A stretch of DNA of 64,000 bases from Syntrophobotulus glycolicus DSM 8271 (GTDB lineage Bacteria > Bacillota > Desulfitobacteriia > Desulfitobacteriales > Syntrophobotulaceae), in the NCBI RefSeq assembly GCF_000190635.1, contig NC_015172.1:2790001-2854000 (forward strand). The letters run 5' to 3'. Every line of letters begins with the position of its first letter. Within the stretch, counting starts at the first letter, position 1. Positions 7,545 through 15,671 of the stretch are shown piece after piece. A program made the position numbers and the translations under genes. Under the pieces are notes generated by a model that was given only the letters and a program-made list of their open reading frames with translations, did not search any database and was not told where the DNA came from.

Positions 7545-9038
7545 TTATTCAACAATGTAACTGAACGGGTTCTTCGTATACCATTCCTTTTTGAACGGAA
7601 GGTTTACATTCTCTTTGAGGCTGCTCTGAAATGCGGTATTTCCCAGAGCTCTTACCGCCCGTCTTGCTACTTCAAAGACACCCCTATAGCCAAAATAATA
7701 CTGGGCTTGGGCAAAAATAGGAATGGATGGTATCCCCAGCTTGGCTGCCCACACATTACTCCCGCTGTGCCCCAGCAGCAAGTCCGGTTTAGACTTATTC
7801 AGCAAATTGACCAGTTCAAAGATCTGGGTCGTGGCAATATTCACGTTTAAATCCGGGTTGTCGGCAATCAATTGAGAAAAAATATCGTCGCCAAAATGGT
7901 CATAGTGGTGCCCTCTGATCCCTACCAGCTCACACCCCAGCTCTTTTAACAGCATTCCGGTAACGGCTACCCTGATCTCTCCCCCGCTGACAAATACCTT
8001 CTTGCCTTTTAACCTGCCGGCAAAAGGTAAAAGGCCTTTTTGCAAAGCCGCGGTTTCACTCTCAATGATTCTTTGGGCCTGGGCTTCTAAATGAAATTCC
8101 CTGGCAATATCCAGAAGCCATTCATTCGTATTTTTAATCCCAATAGGCATATTGCGGATAATATAGGGAATACCAAAGCGCTCCTGTAAATGCTTCAGAA
8201 AATAGTCGTCATGAGTGGGGCAAAGACTGACGTTTAAAGCGGCCTTCGCCAATTCCTTGAAGGCCTCGGGATGGACGAAATTGGGATAAAAATTTACCCG
8301 GAGATCCAATGAATTCAGAAGTCTCTGCAGCTCCAATTCATCTGTCCGGCCAATGGAAAACGTATTATAAATATTAACTGTCCTGCTTTTTTCGTACTGT
8401 TCTCTGAGAAGGTCCAGTTCATCCGCAACAACATTTGTCTCCTCCTCATCTTCCAGATCAAAGCTCCTGGCAATCCCATGGTAAACCGCGTCATATCCTG
8501 TCGCCGATATTTTCGTTTTAAATCCTTCACAATGCGTAAGCATGACCCTGGCGGCCACATTTTTTTGAACTCTTGCCACCAATTCGTCAACATCATCCCC
8601 GATAATTCCCGGAGCACAGGTTGTCAAGACAATAATGGCCGCAGGCCTATAAAAGGAGTCCACTTCCAAAATCGCTTCTTCTAATTTTTTTTCGCCGCCA
8701 TTAATAATGTCATTCTCGTCAAGATTGGTCGAAACCCAAAGCAGAGGCTTAGGCTTTATCCCCCGGGCAATCTGTCCGATCCTGAAATGATTGTCATTTT
8801 GCTGGTTGCCGCACCCTATGGGCCCGTGCATAATCAGCACCGCATCGGGAATTGTTGTCACCATGGAAAGCGCCAATCCTAATTGACAGTTGAACGTTTG
8901 GCAAAAGCTGCGATTTTTGTTGATCAGGCAGCCGCTTCCGGACTCTTTGATCAAATCACTAATCTTTCCCCCGTAAGCATTACTGGCATTTAACCTGTCT
9001 TCTCTCTTTGGCACAACCTTCTGATCAATAAGTCCCAT
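7545..9038 (-). CDS. Nitrogenase-like alpha subunit (NifD-like), D1
   Basis: This 497-residue protein pairs with K1 (9043-10377). Family landmarks are NRSFCQTFNC (Cys46/51), HGPIGC (Cys76) and TTCAPGIIGDD (Cys141), equivalent to the P-cluster ligands alpha-62/88/154. Cys273 in SLCPTHDDYF corresponds to cofactor ligand alpha-275. The CEGF motif (about 170) is followed by Ser and Tyr where NifD has Gln191 and His195. The region after LGIP has no histidine equivalent to His442. Hence it is a nitrogenase-like reductase, not a dinitrogenase. ATG 9038 is chosen for its seven-nt spacing to GGAGG (ATG 9041 is also possible); K1 ends at the adjacent codon, so the two are translationally coupled. It is closest in this window to D4 (shared CPTHDDYF). 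Confidence 0.85.
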   Translation of the reverse strand: MGLIDQKVVPKREDRLNASNAYGGKISDLIKESGSGCLINKNRSFCQTFNCQLGLALSMVTTIPDAVLIMHGPIGCGNQQNDNHFRIGQIARGIKPKPLLWVSTNLDENDIINGGEKKLEEAILEVDSFYRPAAIIVLTTCAPGIIGDDVDELVARVQKNVAARVMLTHCEGFKTKISATGYDAVYHGIARSFDLEDEEETNVVADELDLLREQYEKSRTVNIYNTFSIGRTDELELQRLLNSLDLRVNFYPNFVHPEAFKELAKAALNVSLCPTHDDYFLKHLQERFGIPYIIRNMPIGIKNTNEWLLDIAREFHLEAQAQRIIESETAALQKGLLPFAGRLKGKKVFVSGGEIRVAVTGMLLKELGCELVGIRGHHYDHFGDDIFSQLIADNPDLNVNIATTQIFELVNLLNKSKPDLLLGHSGSNVWAAKLGIPSIPIFAQAQYYFGYRGVFEVARRAVRALGNTAFQSSLKENVNLPFKKEWYTKNPFSYIVE

Positions 9039-9042
9039 CATC

Positions 9043-10377
9043 CTACCTCCTTGCCAGTAAAACATTGAATAAATCTTCGAACAGGTGCAGCCCGCCTTTG
9101 AAACCGGCATATCCTTTGTTCAGCACTGCTCTGTCCACAATGGGAAAACTGATGCTTAACGCTTTGGCTCCCAGATTACCGGCCAGTTCCAGCTCATGGG
9201 TACTTCCCAGAACAAATAAAGGGCTGAGTGCGGGTAAATACCTGTCATCACTGTAAAGGCTGCGGCCCTGGGCAAAATGACTTTGAATTTTCCCCGTATC
9301 CGTTTCGAAAACCAGTTCCGGGGCTTTGATGTTTGTAAAATCTTTAAAACTCAGGCGAAGAGTCTCTTTCTCCTCATCGGTCAAACTGTCCGTAATCACG
9401 GAAAGTTCCGGAAGCCAGCCGATCTCTTCGGCCAGAAAGCGGGTAACCGGATAACAGTAGTTGGCATTTCCGACGACGACAGCATAATTTTGCAAATCTG
9501 AATCTAAATAGGAATCTGCGACTCTCTCCATGTAGGAATAATAATTCTTCTTTTCCCGGGCAATCACCCTGTCCACCGATTGTTTATTCAAATTGAGCAA
9601 TTCCGTGATTTTGTCTAAAAATTCTACCGTTGCCTGCGCTCCGATCGGAATATCTTCAACAATATAAGGTGTCCCGTGCTTTTCCTGAAAACTCTTGGCT
9701 GCCTCCAGGCCATAAACTCTGGATAACACAATATTGGCCGAAGCCGAGCCTGCACGGTATAAATTTTCCAGTGATTCATCATAGCTGTAAAATGTATTGA
9801 CTTGAATTCCCAGCAAGTTCAATAATCTTTTGATTTCCTCCAAATCACCTCTGAAAAAAGGGTCAAGACCGGGAACAACACCCCAAATATTGACCAGGTT
9901 CTTCTTTTTGGACTTTGCCTTGGCTACATATTCGCTGAAAAGCGTCTCCAGAACCAGATCGTATCCTTTATAGGAGTTCCCTTTAAATCCTCCGGTATGA
10001 ACATACAGAATAGGCTTGGCGGGATCTTTAAACTGACTGACCACGATTTTGGGATCATCACCAATGATTTCTGTCATACAGCCGGTAACGACGATATAAA
10101 TTTCTCCCTCAATCATTTCCAAAGTTGTTGTGATCTGCTCCTTCAGTCTTTCTTCCCCCCCAAAAATGATTTCCTTCTCAGAAACATTAGAACTGGGCAT
10201 GGAAAGTCCGCCGCAGAAACCTGACCCATAAAGACCGGCCGCCTGTTGCGTACTAAAAAGATTGCCGCCGCAGCCGCTGGCAGCATGAATGATCGGAACG
10301 GCGCCCGGCAAGGAGGTTATGGTCTGTAAAGCTCCGCCCAGAGTACAACTGAACCTGGGCCTTTCAATATATGGCAT
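9043..10377 (-). CDS. Nitrogenase-like beta subunit (NifK-like), K1
   Basis: This 444-residue protein is the first gene of the operon K1-D1-(7003-7458). P-cluster-type cysteines are Cys11 (RFSCTLGGA), Cys36 (HAASGCGG) and Cys100 (VTGCMTEIIGDD), with an additional GFCGG cysteine at about 55. The IIFGGEERL and GGFKGNSY motifs are typical of the NifK/VnfK/AnfK-like superfamily. It lacks the long N-terminal arm of true NifK. It presumably forms an alpha2-beta2 complex with D1, fed by the NifH-like protein at 51767-52645. It is closely similar to K4 (28111-29451), sharing IERPR, HAASGC and PSSNV-EKE. It sits behind a promoter, operator and leader at 10413-10530. Confidence 0.85.
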   Translation of the reverse strand: MPYIERPRFSCTLGGALQTITSLPGAVPIIHAASGCGGNLFSTQQAAGLYGSGFCGGLSMPSSNVSEKEIIFGGEERLKEQITTTLEMIEGEIYIVVTGCMTEIIGDDPKIVVSQFKDPAKPILYVHTGGFKGNSYKGYDLVLETLFSEYVAKAKSKKKNLVNIWGVVPGLDPFFRGDLEEIKRLLNLLGIQVNTFYSYDESLENLYRAGSASANIVLSRVYGLEAAKSFQEKHGTPYIVEDIPIGAQATVEFLDKITELLNLNKQSVDRVIAREKKNYYSYMERVADSYLDSDLQNYAVVVGNANYCYPVTRFLAEEIGWLPELSVITDSLTDEEKETLRLSFKDFTNIKAPELVFETDTGKIQSHFAQGRSLYSDDRYLPALSPLFVLGSTHELELAGNLGAKALSISFPIVDRAVLNKGYAGFKGGLHLFEDLFNVLLARR

Positions 10378-10412
10378 CTCTATACTCCTTTCCAGAAGAT
10401 AAAATATAACTT

Positions 10413-10466
10413 CAAAGAAAGACCATCTTTCATGAAAGAAAGTATGGCCTCCAGATTTCTAGTCGG
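10413..10466 (-). ncRNA. Leader attenuator of the K1-D1 operon
   Basis: The minus-strand leader is CCGACTAG-AAAT-CTGGAGGCC. The CTAG/CTGG hairpin (10451-10462) is followed by GGCCA...TGGTC (10421-10449) with an inner TCTTTCATGAAAGA hairpin and a TTTCTTTG tail. The terminator is weaker than in other copies. Confidence 0.65.
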
Positions 10467-10475
10467 ACAAACATC

Positions 10476-10530
10476 ACTATTCCTATAGATTTTATTTTTA
10501 ATTATACCGGCAAGGCAATTCCCCTGTCAA
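10476..10530 (-). promoter_or_regulatory. Promoter and operator of the K1-D1 operon
   Basis: The minus-strand -35 TTGACA is at 10525-10530 and the -10 TATAAT at 10501-10506 with an 18-bp spacer. The box AAAATCTATAGGAATAGT is at 10476-10493, immediately downstream of the -10. This is one of the best copies of the shared operator. Confidence 0.8.
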
Positions 10531-10579
10531 GCCATAATCCTTGGCGGAATCCTTGCTGTGGACTTCAAATCGTACTGTC

Positions 10580-11218
10580 TCAGTGGCTTAAATGACCGTT
10601 TTTATAGGCAAAGGCAACCAGCTGCACCCGGTTGCGCAGATGAAGTTTGGCTAAAATGTTGCGCAGGTGATTTTTGACGGTGCTTTCCGTGATATGAAGC
10701 TTCTCCCCGATATCCTTATTGCTTAGCCCCTGGCTGACCAGCTGAACAACTTCTTTTTCCCGCTCCGATAATTTATTGTCGGAAGAATCATCTTTCTGAA
10801 TTGAAAATTCCTGGAGGATTTTTGTGGCCAAATTGCGGGAGATCGGTGCTTCTCCCTGCACAATACTCATGATATAATCCAGCCAGTATTCAGGCTCCAT
10901 ATTTTTCAGAAGATAACCCTGGGCCCCATATTTAATGGCCTCAAAAAAATCCTGCACATCATCGGAAACACTGAGAATGATAATTTTCACATAAGGCATT
11001 TCTTCTTTAAGCCGGCGGGTTGCCTCAAGTCCGCTGCCGTTGGGCATTCGAATATCCATCAGAATAAGATCAGGGACCAGGCGCCTTGCCTGTTCAACAG
11101 CTTCCTGCCCGTTCGTCGCTTCCCCGGCAATCTCAAACATCGGGTGTGCCGAAAGGATGCTGGCAATCCCTTTGCGCGACAATAAGTGATCATCTACAAC
11201 CAAGACTCTCGTCATCAT
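10580..11218 (-). CDS. NarL/LuxR-family response regulator
   Basis: This cytoplasmic DNA-binding regulator has about 212 residues. The receiver domain has the acidic pair DD near residues 9-10, the phospho-acceptor Asp in LILMDIRMP (about 55) and a Lys in YLLKN. The C-terminal LuxR helix-turn-helix is LSEREKEVVQLVSQGLSNKD...TVKNHL. ATG 11218 or the next codon ATG 11215 is the start; both sit close to AAAGGGA. It stands alone, with no kinase beside it. Its promoter carries nearly the same operator as the histidine kinase at 21311-22147, so these two are the likely partners. The signal may be sulfur or redox related, by context only. Confidence 0.9.
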   Translation of the reverse strand: MMTRVLVVDDHLLSRKGIASILSAHPMFEIAGEATNGQEAVEQARRLVPDLILMDIRMPNGSGLEATRRLKEEMPYVKIIILSVSDDVQDFFEAIKYGAQGYLLKNMEPEYWLDYIMSIVQGEAPISRNLATKILQEFSIQKDDSSDNKLSEREKEVVQLVSQGLSNKDIGEKLHITESTVKNHLRNILAKLHLRNRVQLVAFAYKNGHLSH

Positions 11219-11268
11219 GCCTATCCCTTTCCTCACTCATTCATCTTCACCAAGCTTCATCAATCTTC

Positions 11269-11328
11269 ACTAAATCTATAGTATTAGTAGATTAGCTAAA
11301 ATATAATCCCCTCATGCTATTTTGTCAA
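11269..11328 (-). promoter_or_regulatory. Promoter and palindromic operator of the response regulator
   Basis: The minus-strand -35 TTGACA is at 11323-11328 and the -10 TATATT at 11300-11305, spaced 17 bp. The box CTAATACTATAGATTTAGT (11269-11287) follows, preceded by CTAATCTA. It is near-identical to the box at 22191-22216. Confidence 0.8.
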
Positions 11329-11391
11329 TAAAAATCCGCCTCTGTCATGGTCAGGGAGAAATTTTCCTTCCGGACAATGAGGAGGCGAATT
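11327..11391 (-). terminator. Terminator of the D3-K3-K2-D2 operon
   Basis: The minus-strand stem AATTCGCCTC/GAGGCGGATT (11333-11391) is followed by TTTTTATT and lies about 45 nt after the D2 stop codon. It overlaps the -35 of the response-regulator promoter, so the regulator is transcribed separately. Confidence 0.75.
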
Positions 11392-11436
11392 TACTCAAAT
11401 CATCAAAAACCGGGCTGAATTTGCTTTAACCGGAAA

Positions 11437-12918
11437 TCAGCCGGCAAACTCTTCATCCTCAAGGAACGTGAAAGAGTTCTGTTCAAACCACCAATTACTA
11501 TAAGGCAGAGTGATTCTCTCCGAAAGATTTCTAGCCAGACTGTTATTGGCCAGAGTATCGATGATCCTGTATCCAAATTCAACCGTCCCTTCATAGCCCA
11601 AGGCCGTATACACATCGGCGACCATGAGTGAGGGAATCCCCAGTTTGGTTGACCAGACACTGAGCCCGGGATGCCTGGAAATATAAATATCCGGTTTCAG
11701 CTTTTTCAGGAGGTTCAACATTTCAAAGTTTTGCTGATCGGCAATACTTATGGAGATATCATCTCTCCTTGAGGCTAGCTCCAGGGTAGCCTCAGGTATG
11801 CTGCCATGGTCATAATGCTGGTCAAAATGCCAGGCCGCAGCCCAGAGAATTTCTATTCCCAATTCCTGCAAAACCCTGACGTAGCTGTGGGAGAAGCTTG
11901 GGCCCATACCGATCACAGCTTTTTTCCCCTTTAGTTTTTTTCTTATTTCCTCCAGCTCCGGCTTAATGCGTTCTTTTTCCTCTGCGATATAGGCCTCGAT
12001 TTCCTTTTCTTTACCGACAATTTTGCCAAGTTCCCGCAACCAGCTGTCCATTCCCGCTATGCCGTGAGGCTGCAAAGCCTTGACAAAAGGTACGCCATAA
12101 TGCTGTTCGAGCCCATTTCCCAAATACCCGCCCAAAGTGCCGCAAACACTGATCGTGGCCGCGGCCTCCGACAGTCTGGATAACTCTTCAATGGTTTTGT
12201 CCGCCAGCACAAATTGAGGAACCAGTCCAAACCGGGTAAAAATTTTGGTGATTGCCGCAAATCCGCCCAAATTGCTGCGGAAAGTAATTAAATTTACAAG
12301 CTCGGGCCGTTTCTTTTCGGGCGGCTTAACAATCCGGGTCAGAACGGCGTGATAAGCGGCATCAAACCCCGAAGCCCATACTTTGGAGCGAAAGCCCTCA
12401 CAAAGGACCGGAATAACAGGAATTGCCAGCTCCTCTTCCAATTCGGCCAGAATACTTTTGACATCATCGCCGATAATCCCGGAAGCACAGGAGGTGGTGA
12501 CAAATATGGCCTTGGGGCTAAATCTCCTGTAAGCTTCCCTTACTCCCTGCCTCAATTCTTCGGCTCCCCCAAAAACAGTAGAGCTTTCAGTCATATTTGT
12601 ATTTAAAACCCTAATATTGGTCAGCTTGAGCCCGTTGATTGTCTGGGACATTTGGGTCTGAACATTTGTTCCGATAATTTCAGCTGAACAACCCACTGGT
12701 CCATGATTAACCACAGCGGCATCTTTAATGGAAGCCAGCTGTCCCTGAGCGCAGCCCGAGCTGCAATTACTGGTTTGGCTAAAGCATCTCTCTTTGTTTT
12801 TCAAACTGCCGCAGCCCACCTGTTCAACAAGATCTTTGATCGATCCCCTGTAACCTGTGATGGCTCCCAGCCTGTTTTCCCTGGTCGGAGCCTCTTCATT
12901 TTGGATATTGATCGTCAT
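11437..12918 (-). CDS. Nitrogenase-like alpha subunit (NifD-like), D2
   Basis: This 493-residue protein is the partner of K2 (12945-14261). Cysteines are Cys45 and Cys52/56 (ERCFSQTSNCSSGC), Cys77 (HGPVGC), Cys144 (TTSCASGIIGDD) and Cys259 (ISVCGTLGGYLGNGL), the last at the alpha-275 cofactor-ligand position. Gln191 is replaced by Trp and His195 by Phe. The region equivalent to His442 reads LMVADVYTALGYEG, without histidine. It starts at ATG 12918 with GGAGGG six nt upstream. It is the last gene of a four-gene operon (D3, K3, K2, D2). It is very similar to D5 (35798-37255), with TRENRLGxITGY and CxGTLGxYLGNGL in common, so these two form one subfamily. The substrate is unknown; a Mar-like reductase or an assembly scaffold are both possible. 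Confidence 0.85.
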   Translation of the reverse strand: MTINIQNEEAPTRENRLGAITGYRGSIKDLVEQVGCGSLKNKERCFSQTSNCSSGCAQGQLASIKDAAVVNHGPVGCSAEIIGTNVQTQMSQTINGLKLTNIRVLNTNMTESSTVFGGAEELRQGVREAYRRFSPKAIFVTTSCASGIIGDDVKSILAELEEELAIPVIPVLCEGFRSKVWASGFDAAYHAVLTRIVKPPEKKRPELVNLITFRSNLGGFAAITKIFTRFGLVPQFVLADKTIEELSRLSEAAATISVCGTLGGYLGNGLEQHYGVPFVKALQPHGIAGMDSWLRELGKIVGKEKEIEAYIAEEKERIKPELEEIRKKLKGKKAVIGMGPSFSHSYVRVLQELGIEILWAAAWHFDQHYDHGSIPEATLELASRRDDISISIADQQNFEMLNLLKKLKPDIYISRHPGLSVWSTKLGIPSLMVADVYTALGYEGTVEFGYRIIDTLANNSLARNLSERITLPYSNWWFEQNSFTFLEDEEFAG

Positions 12919-12944
12919 TTTCAGCCCTCCCTCATGCCCCAATC

Positions 12945-14261
12945 TTATTGGAAGCTATTTAAAATTACGGAATAAATGTCCTCTGTCAGCCGCAGGGCTC
13001 CTTCATAGCCCACATAAGCCCGGCTTAACACCATTCTATCGCTGATCGGCGTAGAAACGGAAAGCTGGTAACCGTTTAATTCCCTGGCAACAACCCTGTC
13101 CCAGGCACTGCCCAGAATCAAGGGTCTGCCTCTGAATTTAATTTTCTTCAATTCTTCTCTGACCTCTCCGCCGTCATTGGTAAACGTCACTTCCGCCTTG
13201 ATCCCGTCCACAAAATGTTCAAACTCTTTTTGGATTCCGGCCCTGTGTTCTTCAGGGGCATTGTCGGTGATAAACTGTTTATTGGGCAATAAGCCCAGGT
13301 CATTGACCAAAAACCTGGCAATCCCCAGGGAATAGAAGCTGTCTGTAACCGTGACAAAATGTTTGGGCAGCAATCTGCTTTCCAGAAAGGCATCGGCGGA
13401 ACGCTCAATATAATAATAATATTTATCTTCCTGCTGTTTAATGACATCCTCCGCCTTCTGGGCGGGAATTCCCGTGGCCTCAGCCAGTTTCCTCAAAAAC
13501 TTGCCTGTTTCGGTCGGACCGATCGGCAATACCGGATAATGGATATAAGGGGTCCCGAATTTTTCTTTCAGCTGAATTACGTTTTTCAGGCCGACCCAGG
13601 GGGACAGCAAAAGATTGTATTGGGCCTTGGGGACCTTATTCAAGGCCTTCAGGCCGTTTCCCGGACCGAAAATCACATTGGGCTTCAATCCCAGCAGGCC
13701 CACCAGCCTGCTTAATTCCTCCAGGTTGCCCGCCCAAAAGGTATCCTGGAACGGCACAACCGACCAGATATTAATCAAGCCCTCTTCGATTTCCTCCGCA
13801 GGTTCAAGATATTGGCTGATCAAGGCCTCAAGCACCAATTCATGCCCGAAGAGGTTGCTGCCCTTAAACCCTCCCGTTTCCGCGAAGATTACCGGATAGC
13901 CCTGATCTCTGAACTCGCCGACGACTTCGCCCACATCATCCCCGACAATATCCGATGTGCAGCCTGTCAACACAACATAAAGATCGGCATCCATGATTTT
14001 AAAGGAATTGCTTAAAACCTCCCTTAAGCGGTCCGTGCCGCCGAAAATCACTTCTTTTTCTGTCACGTTCGTGCAAGGTATGGAATGCCCGCCGCTATGT
14101 CCCGAACCCTGGCAGCCGTTTTGCAGACCAAGTGTTGTCCAGAGCTTGGCCCCGCAGCCCGGCCCCGCATGGAGCACCGGTACTGCTTTCTCTACTGCCA
14201 GTACGGACTGATACCCTCCCAAAGCACAAACATGTCTCAATTGTTCAACATAACTTCCCAT
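12945..14261 (-). CDS. Nitrogenase-like beta subunit (NifK-like), K2
   Basis: This 438-residue partner of D2 has P-cluster-type cysteines Cys12 (HVCALGGYQ), Cys36 (HAGPGCGAK) and Cys101 (VLTGCTSDIVGDD). The motifs PCTNVTEKEVIFGG and AETGGFKGSNL are typical of the superfamily. The start ATG 14261 is preceded by AGGAGG. It is placed after K3 and before D2, so the order in this pair is K then D, the reverse of the sister pair D5-K5. The shared segments with K5 (PCTN-EKEVIFGG, VLTGCTS, LLVSPWVGL) identify a duplication. The spacing to K3 is 69 nt with no internal leader. Confidence 0.85.
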   Translation of the reverse strand: MGSYVEQLRHVCALGGYQSVLAVEKAVPVLHAGPGCGAKLWTTLGLQNGCQGSGHSGGHSIPCTNVTEKEVIFGGTDRLREVLSNSFKIMDADLYVVLTGCTSDIVGDDVGEVVGEFRDQGYPVIFAETGGFKGSNLFGHELVLEALISQYLEPAEEIEEGLINIWSVVPFQDTFWAGNLEELSRLVGLLGLKPNVIFGPGNGLKALNKVPKAQYNLLLSPWVGLKNVIQLKEKFGTPYIHYPVLPIGPTETGKFLRKLAEATGIPAQKAEDVIKQQEDKYYYYIERSADAFLESRLLPKHFVTVTDSFYSLGIARFLVNDLGLLPNKQFITDNAPEEHRAGIQKEFEHFVDGIKAEVTFTNDGGEVREELKKIKFRGRPLILGSAWDRVVARELNGYQLSVSTPISDRMVLSRAYVGYEGALRLTEDIYSVILNSFQ

Positions 14262-14330
14262 TGGTTCCTCCTATTATTGTGTTCACCATCTGTCCCCTCT
14301 GAATTAAACAAAGGCATACTTACCCCCGAA

Positions 14331-15665
14331 TCATAACGGCCCTCCGTATTTCACCATCAGATCTTCCATCAGGTTGAGCCCTCCCCGGTATCCGGTGTAG
14401 CTCCGGTAGACAATAAGCCTGTCATAGGAAGGAAATCCTACACTGAGGAAAATCGCCCCGCCGAGCTCGCTTTCCGAAATATACTTTTCCAGGGAGCTTG
14501 CCAGCACAAGCTGAACGGTGTATTCACGGAGAAGCAGCCTGATTTTGTGGGAATCGACCTCAAATATCACTTTTGGTTTGATCACTGATTCCAGCCTGTC
14601 CGTGAGGTCCTTGACAATCTGTTCTCTCTGCTCTTCAGGCGGGTCGTCCGTTATGATGACGATTTCCGGATTAAAGCCAAGCTCATTGGTCGCATAGTTA
14701 CCGATCCCAATAGCAGTGGAGCTGTCGGCAACCAGAGCATAGTAAGCGTGGGGCAGGGCAATTACGATAATATTGCCGATATATTCGGTAAACCGGTAAG
14801 TGATGCGCTCTTCTTCATTGACCACTTTAAGCACAACATCGGCGGGAAGATGAAACTTGTTCCCCACTGTCCTCAGGAATTCGCTGGATTGTTTGGGCCC
14901 GACAGGGGCTGAAGGGAATACCACATAAGGAGTCCCGAACTTCTGCTTGAGTTTTTCAGCCGGACTAATCCCCCATACCGAAAATACAAGATTCAGCTCC
15001 GCTTCAGGAATCTTTTCCAGCGCTTCCAATCCGTTAATTTCGGTAAAGATGATATTGGCCTTGATTCCTATCTTTTCCAGCAAAGTTTTTATATTCTGCA
15101 GGTCCCCTTTCCAAAACAAATGCTGGGTGGGGACAATTCCGAATATATTGACCAGTTTTTCCTGTTTCGGCTTTTCTTCCAGCAATTGATCAATGACCGC
15201 CTCAAAGTAAAGCTCATATCCTCTGAAAGAATTGCCGGTAAAACCGGCTGAATTGACATGAATGATTTTAACGTCATTTTTAAATTCGGCGACTACGGCA
15301 TTGACGTCGTCCCCGATCAGGGCCGGCACACAAGCCGTAATGACCGTGTACAGATCTCCCGGCATTAGGCTGATGGTAGATTTTATCAGTTTTCTGAGTT
15401 TATCTTCCCCGCCGAATATCACATGCTCTTCAACAAGAGTGGAGCAAGGCGTACTTGCTCCACCGACAGGACCGGGGGAATTCAACCCTCCGGCAAAGCT
15501 TTGTCCGGCATTTTGGGCAAACCCGCAGCCTCCGCCGGAATGCAGGATCGGTATGCTGCCGAAAGTGGCCAGGGCCGCCGAATAGGCCCCGCCTAAAGCG
15601 CAGGAATATCTGGGCGCTTCTATGCTGTCACCGTAGTGCTTGATTTGATTTTCTGTTAGAGCCAT
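14331..15665 (-). CDS. Nitrogenase-like beta subunit (NifK-like), K3
   Basis: This 444-residue partner of D3 (15672-17171) has a start codon 7 nt from the D3 stop; GGAGG within the end of D3 serves as ribosome site. Cysteines are Cys22 (RYSCALGGAY), Cys47 (HSGGGCGF) and Cys112 (TACVPALIGDD). The last motif lacks the usual acidic residue of E-I-I/V-GDD, and the insert QNAGQSFAGGLNSPGPVGG near 51-69 is specific to this copy. With D3 it forms the most divergent of the three subfamilies in the window. It likely forms an alpha2-beta2 enzyme with D3. Confidence 0.85.
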   Translation of the reverse strand: MALTENQIKHYGDSIEAPRYSCALGGAYSAALATFGSIPILHSGGGCGFAQNAGQSFAGGLNSPGPVGGASTPCSTLVEEHVIFGGEDKLRKLIKSTISLMPGDLYTVITACVPALIGDDVNAVVAEFKNDVKIIHVNSAGFTGNSFRGYELYFEAVIDQLLEEKPKQEKLVNIFGIVPTQHLFWKGDLQNIKTLLEKIGIKANIIFTEINGLEALEKIPEAELNLVFSVWGISPAEKLKQKFGTPYVVFPSAPVGPKQSSEFLRTVGNKFHLPADVVLKVVNEEERITYRFTEYIGNIIVIALPHAYYALVADSSTAIGIGNYATNELGFNPEIVIITDDPPEEQREQIVKDLTDRLESVIKPKVIFEVDSHKIRLLLREYTVQLVLASSLEKYISESELGGAIFLSVGFPSYDRLIVYRSYTGYRGGLNLMEDLMVKYGGPL

Positions 15666-15671
15666 CGACGC